A program made the translations under genes and the position numbers. A stretch of DNA of 64,000 bases from Russula earlei (Eukaryota; Basidiomycota; Agaricomycetes; Russulales; Russulaceae), in assembly GCA_025769875.1 (NCBI GenBank), contig JAGFNK010000081.1:1-64000 (forward strand), given 5' to 3'. Under the pieces are notes generated by a model that did no database searches, was not told the DNA's origin, and saw only the letters and a list, made by a program, of their open reading frames with translations. Below are positions 57,541-64,000 of the stretch, one piece after another (the stretch's first letter is position 1; every line of letters begins with the position of its first letter).

Positions 57541-58753
57541 CGCCCCCATCAACCGCTGCACGCCCTCGCCCTCAACGCCCCCGCCTTCACCATGCACCGA
57601 CGAGTCCCAACGCACAGCCGAAGAGCCCCGTACCACGCCGCCGTCTTTGTTGCCATCGGACGGTGTTGCTACTGTACATTTTGGTATGCTTTTCTCCCCT
57701 TTTTTACTAGACTCTCACTTTGTTAGTCAGAGATCTGCACGCCGCCTATGCGTCCATTTCCCAGCCTGCCGCCGTCTTCCCTCTCCCTTTCTACTTCCTC
57801 GCCCCCTCGCTCCTCTACCTCACATCTGCCATCCAAGTTCTCCAATCGTCCCACCCACAATTGCGTTCGGCAGCGCCATCAGCGCCCAAGCGACCACCCA
57901 CCAGCACTCTCCCTATCCCCCCTCCAGCCTCTCCTTTGCATCGTCTCCCCCTCCTCACGTCGCGACTTGACCACACCCCTCGTCACCACACCTGGCCTTG
58001 GCCATCGTTCACAAATCGCCACATGCCACTACCACAGCCGCTGGAGATCACGACTTGATACCTCGCGTTGTCCAGCTTCGGTCCCCTTCTCATGTCTAGA
58101 TTTCCTTTCATATGCCTGTCTTTTGTGCTTTTCCTGTCCCTTAGCCTTAGTTCCCACCTGTATCTGCTACCATCTTGAATAAAGTTGCCCTGTTTTTCCC
58201 TTATCATCTGTGTGAACCTGAGTGCAGTCGAATGAACAAACGCGTTCTCGCGTTCCTGCTAGGTGCTCCTCCTTTTTGGAGCTTCAGTCTTATGAAGTCA
58301 TTCTGCATTCTTGGACACACTTCACCGCCCCATGGGCTCAGGTGTGCACTTCCTGGGGGGGCTCCTTCCCGGCACACGACTGTGCTACTGTCACACGATA
58401 TGAGGGAAACGACATTGCACACCACAACACTTGAGTCAAAAACACTATGGGGCTGCCTCAAGACAGCCCATGGGTACAACATGAGGGAAAAATAATAGAT
58501 ATAGACCGTGATTTTGAGTTGTAATTCATCTAATACACATGTGGAGGTGGCTTGAGTCCAGCTCCACCAATTCTCACTCAAATCTCATGAAAACAATGGG
58601 GCTGCCTAGCCCTCATTCAGGCGATTCAGGGACAATACGTTTCATGTGAATTGAAGCTGTTTTGAGGGAGATATTTGCCCCGCACGTTTGAGAGGGTTTT
58701 CTGCGCCGATTTGGGTGGAATTCAAACTCCGCCAAGTGCGCTGAAAATGGCAA
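57528..58753 (-). repeat. Right inverted arm of element B
   Basis: Partner of 55561-56786. Inner boundary falls within the transposase coding start, so the arm replaced the downstream gene. Confidence 0.9.
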
Positions 58754-59460
58754 TAAAGAAGGGGATCAAGTATGGTTGGAAGCCACAAATCTATGAACCA
58801 CTCACCCAAAAGCAAAACTAGCCCCTCAACGCTATGGACCATTCAAAGTCATCACTGCCTATCCAGTAAATGTTCACCTCGAGCTACCAAAGTCCTGGAA
58901 GATACACCTGGTTTTTCACCACTCCCTGATCAAACCTTACAAATAAACCATTGCCCACGGTCCTAACTTCTCAAACCCGCCACCGATACTAGTCGAAGGA
59001 GAAGAACAATATGAAGTAGAACAGATGTTAAACTCTCAGCTCTCCCCAAACCACAAAGGGATCCAATACCTAGTTAAATGGAAAGGGTACACTGCCGCAG
59101 AAAATACTTGGGAACCAGCATCTAACCTATCAAAAGCGCAATTACTTGTTAAAGACTTCCATCAGAAATATCCGAAGGCGCTTAAAACGATTCCCACCAG
59201 GAGTAACGTATAAAACAACAACTCTCATCATGACCTCTGTCGACGACTATCTTTATCCTTGTTACCGAAGAACTTTTCAGAGAACTCCTGCAATCACATG
59301 TGCTCAGTTGACCACAGCTATCCCCAAAGCAATCCATAGAACAAGAGAAAACTCCCCATGAATGAACAGACTTTGACTTTTCATATGCAAACTACTCCAC
59401 CTTCCAAAGAAACAAGTCCCTACTGTTGCAGGAGCAACAAGTCTATAAAGAGGGGATGAA
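58754..59460 (+). pseudogene. Gypsy integrase C-terminus and chromodomain, plus copy
   Basis: Continues from 55560 after element B: KKGDQVW-type segment, a TGA before ACCACTCACCC shared with the minus copy, then QYEVEQMLNSQLSPNHKGIQ and YLVKWKGYTAAENTWEPASN (chromodomain, which would steer integration to heterochromatin). Ends with the polypurine tract AAAGAGGGGATGAA at 59447-59460. Confidence 0.9.
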
Positions 59461-59759
59461 TGTTATGAACCAAGGCCAGGTCCTGGCCATAGATTGTCCT
59501 ATTTCACTCAAGAGAGACCTCTCTCACTTTGCATTGCCAACTCCCTTCCATTTCCTGGGCTACCCCTCCCATGGTACAAGATATCGCTATTGTAAAGGCA
59601 CTATAACACGACCAGGCACCCATTTCCTAATCGGGTAATCATCACGTGGCAGCCACATGGTCACCCAGCCACCAAGAACCCGAAAACAGCGGCACAAACT
59701 CTTAGAAACTGTTGCATAACTTATCTGATGTCATCATGGCTCCAATGACATCATGGCTG
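59461..59759 (+). repeat. Truncated 3-prime LTR of plus gypsy copy
   Basis: Starts TGTTATGAACCAAGGCCAGG and matches the first 300 of about 829 bp of the family LTR, then stops at the start of another LTR (59760). Confidence 0.88.
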
Positions 59760-60025
59760 TGTTACCGAGTGGTTTGGGGTCTGGAAGATGCCGGAACACC
59801 TGAACTATGGACTGCACCATTTGCATCATGCATGCGTCAGATCTTGATCATTTATGTTTGTTGATATCACGTTCAGAATGTGTTGATCGTATCTTTCTGA
59901 AGAAGTATTGAAGAAGCAATGAGTAGCATTGCTTCTGTTCCAGATGTTCCTATACTGCCACATACATTGCTTCCTTGATTAGGAAAGTACTTATGACACC
60001 AAGATTGCTACTAGGGAAGCACTTA
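59760..60025 (-). repeat. LTR of a further retroelement, part 1 (split by element C)
   Basis: TGTTACCGAG start inside the gypsy LTR. Continues at 62933-63177, which ends ATCTAACA, giving TGTTA/TAACA ends and about 509 bp without element C. Orientation minus, from the pyrimidine tract that follows. Confidence 0.65.
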
Positions 60026-62932
60026 TTGCCGTTTTCAGCGCACTTGGCGGAGCTTGAATTCCACCCAAATTGGCGCAGAAACCCCCTCAAACATGCGGGA
60101 TGAATATCTCCCTCAAAACAGCTTCAATTCATATGAAATTTATTGTCCCTGAATCGCCTGAATGAGGGCTAGGCAGCCCCATTATTTCCATGAGATTTGA
60201 GTGAGAATTGGTGGAGCTGGACTCAAGCACCTCCACATGTGTATTAGATGAATTACAACTCAAAATCATGGTCTATATCTATTATTTTTCCCTCATGTTG
60301 TACCCATGGGCTGTCTTGAGGCAGCCCCATAGTGTTTCTGACTCAAGTGTTGTGGTGTGCAACGTTGTTTCCAGTGCAATTGGAGTCGCAGCCAGCCACT
60401 CATCACCCCTCTCGCCTCTCGATTCTGACCATCCTTCTTGTTTTTCACAGACAGAGAGGAGTGGGTTGCAAAGAGGGGTCCTATTCTGAACTCTTTCTAC
60501 TACAGAGTAGCTAGGGTGTTTTCATATACAGGAGAGAGGTACTAGAGATGAATGGCATGAAAGTGAATCAAGACTGGTTGAGACAGTCGAGGCGGTCGTG
60601 AAAGGCTTGAGACGCAAACGCGTCTAGTGTGCCAAGGCGTGCATGCACGCATGGTCAGTGGCAAGGGCTGGGCAATGCGATTGAGGTCTTGATGTCACAT
60701 GCGAGATGGCTTGTGGTGTGCGGTCGGTGGACTGCCTGGAACGAGAGGGAGGTGGCAAGGGATGAAAGGGAGCTGAGGTGTCAGTCTCATGTCATGTCGT
60801 GTCACATTTTCGCATGTGATTTTGAGGCCAGCCATAATCTTCCTTACACCTCCCGGGGGCTTTAAACTTTGACCATCCTCGGTCAAGTGTCTGAATGCGA
60901 GTGTTTTGAGCCTTTCACGTCTGAATTGAGGCGGCGGTCGCGGCTGCTTGTGCTGCGGAAGACGCGAAGGCAGCAATGGGCAATGGCGATAACAGAAGAG
61001 GCGAGGGCGATGGGAAACGGAGGCAATGGAGATGAGGGTGGCGGTGACAAGATGGCGGCTGCGTGGTGGTGGTGTTGTCTTGTGGTGGTGGCGGCGTGGT
61101 CGTCTCCATTGCAGGTGGTGGCAGCAGGCGTGGACGAGGAGCGAAGGCGTAGGCGGTGAGCGTGAGTTTGTAGATAGAGATGTAGGTGGCAAGGACTCGA
61201 GAAAGAGGATGCATGGGGCGGCTTGCATGGGGGTGGGATCTGTCATCTTGCGGCGGTGGTGGTGGGGTCGTCTCCACTGCAGGTGTCAGCAGCAGACATG
61301 GGTGAGAGCACACGAACGAATGGGGAGGTGATGTGGGAGGTGATGTGGGAGGCGGCGTGCGGTGTGCTGTTGGCGTCGGTGACTGCTTCTCCTGTGGCGG
61401 CGGCTTCTGCTCCTGTTGTGGTGTGTCGTGGCTAAGTTTGTGGCCAAGGCCTTCTTGGTCTTCTGGGGTGGTGCTGGTGGCGAGGGGTTGCGACGGTGCG
61501 GCGGTGCTGGTGTCGCGCGAAACTACTAAAGCGGCAGCTGAGACTGAGAAGACTGAGGCTGAGACTGAGAAGGTGGCAGCAGACTGAGCTGGTGCGACGG
61601 TGGAGGCAGACGGGGCAGAGGCGACGACTGAGGGCGATGCAGGGGCGACAGTGGCGGTGGCTGACAAGGGCGTGGCGGCGGTGGCTTGTGAGACGGTGGT
61701 GGAGACAGCGGCATGTGGCGCTAAGACATCGGTGGCTGAGGCTGAGGCTACGGTGGCGGCTGACGAGACTAAGGTGGCTGGCAAGGCTAAGAGCGTGGTG
61801 GCGGCGGTTGACTGATCTGAAGCTGGGGCAATGGAGACGGCTGGCAAAACTAGGGGTGTGGTGGCGGTGGCTGAGACTGAGAAGGCTGAGGCTGAGGGCA
61901 GGGTGGAGATGGCGGTGGCTGGCGATGCTGGTGCTATGACGGACTGGGCTGAACTGATGAGTACGGGCGAGGCTAAGACGGAGACTGATGCGAAGTCAGC
62001 GGCTGGCACGACTGAGGCTACTGTGGCGATGGACGAGGTGACGGACGAGACTGAGGGTGACGAGACGACTGAGGGCATGGGAGTGGATGAGACGAAGGTG
62101 GGGGTGGCAGACGAGGCTGCAAGGGCTGAAGTGGCAGGCGGCGCTAAAACGTCGGTGGGCGAGGTTGAGATGGTGGTTGTGCATGGAGCTGAGACAGTGG
62201 CCATAGCAGGCGACACTGAGGGCGCGGGAGCTGGTTGGGCTAAGACGGGGACAGTGGCGATAGGCGATGTCACAGCTGAGGCTATGGTGGCAGGGACAGA
62301 CGAGGTGGCAACGATGGCGAATGCAGGCAATGCTGGGATGGCAAGGGCAGGTGGAGCTGAGGCGATGATGGCTGGCGAGTCGAGGATGGCGGCGGTGAAC
62401 AAGGTGAGGGGAACGGCGGACGAGGTGGGAACTGCAGGGACGATGGGCAAGGCAGGCGAGGTGGAGGCGATGGTGCACAATGTAGGGATGGAGGCTGGAG
62501 CGGGCATGGGCGCAGGGTATGTGTATGGTCAGAATGGAGAGGTAAGAGGGGCAATGAGTGGCTGGCCATCACTCCGATCACACTGAAAACAATGTTGCAC
62601 ACCACAACACTTGAGTCAAAAACACTATGGGGCTGCCTCAAGACAGCCCAAGGGTACAACATGAGGGAAAAATAATAGATATAGACCATGATTTTGAGTT
62701 GTAATTCATCTAATGCACATGTGGAGGTGGCTTGAGTCCAGCTCCACCAATTCTCACTCAAATCTCATGAAAACAATGGGGCTGCCTAGCCCTCATTCAG
62801 GCGATTCAGGGACAATAAATTTCATATGAATTGAAGCTGTTTTGAGGGAGATATTCATCCCGCATGTTTGAGGGGGTTTCTGCGCCAATTTGGGTGGAAT
62901 TCAAGCTCCGCCAAGTGCGCTGAAAACGGCAA
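60026..62932. mobile_element. TIR element C (same interior as A, inverted)
   Basis: 2907 bp, TA on both sides (60024-60025, 62933-62934), family TIRs of about 0.4 kb. Interior matches element A in reverse orientation, with length differences. Inserted in an LTR that itself lies in the gypsy LTR. Confidence 0.88.
60915..62507 (-). other. 530-codon low-complexity frame in element C
   Basis: Open from ATG 62507 to 60915. Ala/Ser/Val/Thr/Pro make up nearly all of residues 1-340 (ASPVLISSAQSVIAPASPAT-like), then a Pro/Gln/Thr-rich tail. The same frame in element A is broken by a 46-bp duplication and a TGA at about 52632. The opposite strand is also open over long stretches, so composition may explain it. 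No domain. Confidence 0.3.
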
Positions 62933-63177
62933 TAATGCTTCCAGCACCAAGATCATTTACATAGAAGCAACCTTGCTTCTATAAGCCGTATTTTGCTTGT
63001 ATAGCACCAACCAGTACTACAGTAGCACAAACCTTATCCCTGTAGGGCCATATAAGGCCCCCAGTTGTAACAGTTGAGCTGTAAGCTCAACTTAGTTTGC
63101 CAATCCCAAACAGTTGACTCCTACCCCATCTGCAGAGCCCCTCTCATCTTGTTGCCATACTCCAGAAGGATCTAACA
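62933..63177 (-). repeat. LTR of the further retroelement, part 2
   Basis: Ends ATCTAACA at 63177. CCATATAAGG near 63048 may be its TATA region. Confidence 0.6.
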
Positions 63178-63190
63178 CTCCTTCCCCTCC
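63178..63190 (-). other. Polypurine tract of the further retroelement
   Basis: CTCCTTCCCCTCC on the plus strand is GGAGGGGAAGGAG on the minus, directly next to the LTR end. It sets the element on the minus strand. The 77 bp up to 63267 would be its internal 3-prime end (minus frame GRVYERILPMQICLSQASNT). Confidence 0.55.
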
Positions 63191-63267
63191 ACGAGTATTG
63201 CTTGCTTGACTCAAGCATATCTGCATTGGTAGGATGCGTTCATAGACACGACCATTGATCTTATTTA

Positions 63268-64000
63268 TTGCCATTTTCAGCACACTTGGTGGAGCTTGAA
63301 TTCCACCAAAATCGGCGCAGAAACCCCCTCAAACATGCGGGATGAATATCTCCCTCAACACAGCTTCAATTCATATGAAATTTATTGTCCCTGAATCGCC
63401 TGAATGAGGGCTAGGCAGCCCCATTGTTTTCATGAGATTTGAGTGAGAATTGGTGGAGCTGGACTCAAGCCACCTCCACATGTGTATTAGATGAATTACA
63501 ACTCAAAATCATGGTCTATATCTATTATTTTTCCCTCATGTTGTACCCATGGGCTGTCTTGAGGCAGCCCCATAGTGTTTTTGACTCAAGTGTTGTGGTG
63601 TGCAACATTGTTCTCAGTGTGATCGGAGTGACGGCCAGCCACTCATTGCCCCTCTCACCTCTCCATTCTGACCATCCTTTGCCCTCATTCCCACCACACC
63701 TGCTGTCTCAGCCGCATCAGTCACACCGCTCCCTTCCAACTCGCATTTGGCCCTCCACACCCACAGTCGCAGCCGTGCCAGTCACACTGCCTGCATCGAC
63801 CTGCCATCTGTCTTCACCACATGCCGCACTCCTTCACCATGCCAACTCAGTTAGAATACCTCAAGCTTAAGTGGGATCTGGAGGACCTTATTGCCTCCTC
63901 ATCAAGACTCTGCATGTGTGACTGGGAAGACATAGACGAATACTACCGGAGTTTCAGGGCAATCTGCGGTCCCCTTGTCCATGTGTGCCACCTGTGCTAA
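63268..64000. mobile_element. TIR element D, left part (third interior type)
   Basis: TA at 63266-63267, then the family TIR to about 63675. The interior after it differs from A, B and C. Right end lies outside the window. Confidence 0.85.
63839..64000 (+). CDS. Unrecognised short frame in element D, at window edge
   Basis: ATG 63839 to TAA 63998-64000, 53 codons: MPTQLEYLKLKWDLEDLIAS, then MCDWEDIDEYYRSFRAICGP. Non-repetitive and acidic/aromatic, unlike the A and C interior. It may be a first exon of the missing transposase gene or chance. Cannot be judged without the next bases. Confidence 0.3.
   Translation: MPTQLEYLKLKWDLEDLIASSSRLCMCDWEDIDEYYRSFRAICGPLVHVCHLC

Larger units (their letters stand above)
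55561..58753. mobile_element. TIR element B, 1226-bp inverted arms, Tc1-type HTH inside
   Basis: 3193 bp with TA at 55559-55560 and 58754-58755. Removing one TA and the element restores the gypsy sequence seen uninterrupted in the minus copy near 49310, so the TA duplication is proven. Arms 55561-56786 and 57528-58753 are inverted, equal in length, and differ mostly at CpG. The outer 0.4 kb is the family TIR. The 741-bp centre has two divergent gene starts (56905-57201 minus, 57394 on plus). Confidence 0.92.

Noticed and set aside
58175..58495. 106-codon frame present identically at 55819-56139 (minus)
   Set aside because: Lies in the inverted arms of element B and partly in the shared TIR; duplicated by structure, no domain.
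1..64000. CRISPR array, rRNA, tRNA or replication origin
   Set aside because: No spaced identical repeats with unique spacers, no tRNA cloverleaf or rRNA motif noticed; the repeats found are transposon-derived.

Overview
The window looks like a stretch of basidiomycete (agaricomycete-type) fungal genome that is mostly transposable elements, with one small island of ordinary genes. The reasons are short GT-AG introns of about 40-65 bp (one edge intron is 104 bp), fungal-only families (Plavaka transposase, DUF6532, DUF7330, the basidiomycete DDE-1 family), chromodomain Ty3/gypsy and Ty1/copia elements, and heavy decay of CpG to TpG/CpA in repeats. No sequence search was possible, so family names rest on motifs I recognise in the translations.

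Layout. 1-0.5 kb: 3-prime end of a DUF7330-like gene. 1.2-1.8 kb: broken alanine aminotransferase fragment. 3.1-9.0 kb: a structurally complete Ty1/copia element (385-bp LTRs, ATCAC target duplication, PBS, PPT) with a broken pol. 9.4-26.3 kb: two degenerate copies of a DDE-1 (pogo-like) plus Ulp1-protease transposon, riddled with later insertions: solo LTRs at 11.25, 16.43 and 23.58 kb, a Tc1 element at 14.1 kb, a 3.5-kb TIR element at 18.0 kb and a CACTA-like MITE at 25.3 kb. 27.07-34.97 kb: a Plavaka DNA transposon carrying a decayed transposase and, divergently, an apparently intact eight-exon DUF6532 gene. 38.5-45.2 kb: the gene island, with DUF7330, CIA2 (MIP18-type Fe-S assembly factor), a DCN1-like neddylation factor divergent from CIA2, a few unrecognised exons and a bZIP relic. 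45.7-47.7 kb: SWIM-finger and copia scraps.

47.8-64.0 kb is a nested pile. Two chromodomain gypsy copies lie in opposite orientations. Around and inside them are four members (A-D) of a TIR family that inserts at TA, shares about 0.4-kb terminal inverted repeats and carries three different interiors. Member B has two 1226-bp inverted arms and the N-terminal helix-turn-helix of a Tc1-type transposase. Member A sits exactly where the two opposed gypsy copies meet, so it marks a rearrangement junction. Another LTR element (minus strand) was inserted into the plus gypsy LTR and then received C and D.

Across independent repeat pairs (copia LTRs, gypsy LTRs, opposed gypsy copies, Plavaka tandem duplication, arms of B) most differences are CpG transitions, and several nonsense codons sit where CGA (Arg) is expected. 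This points to methylation-linked silencing of the repeats. The genes in the island work in unrelated housekeeping processes (Fe-S assembly, cullin neddylation) and form no pathway. The best candidates for something undescribed are the DUF6532 gene carried inside the Plavaka element, the A-D family with swapped interiors, and the DDE-1/Ulp1 two-gene transposon.
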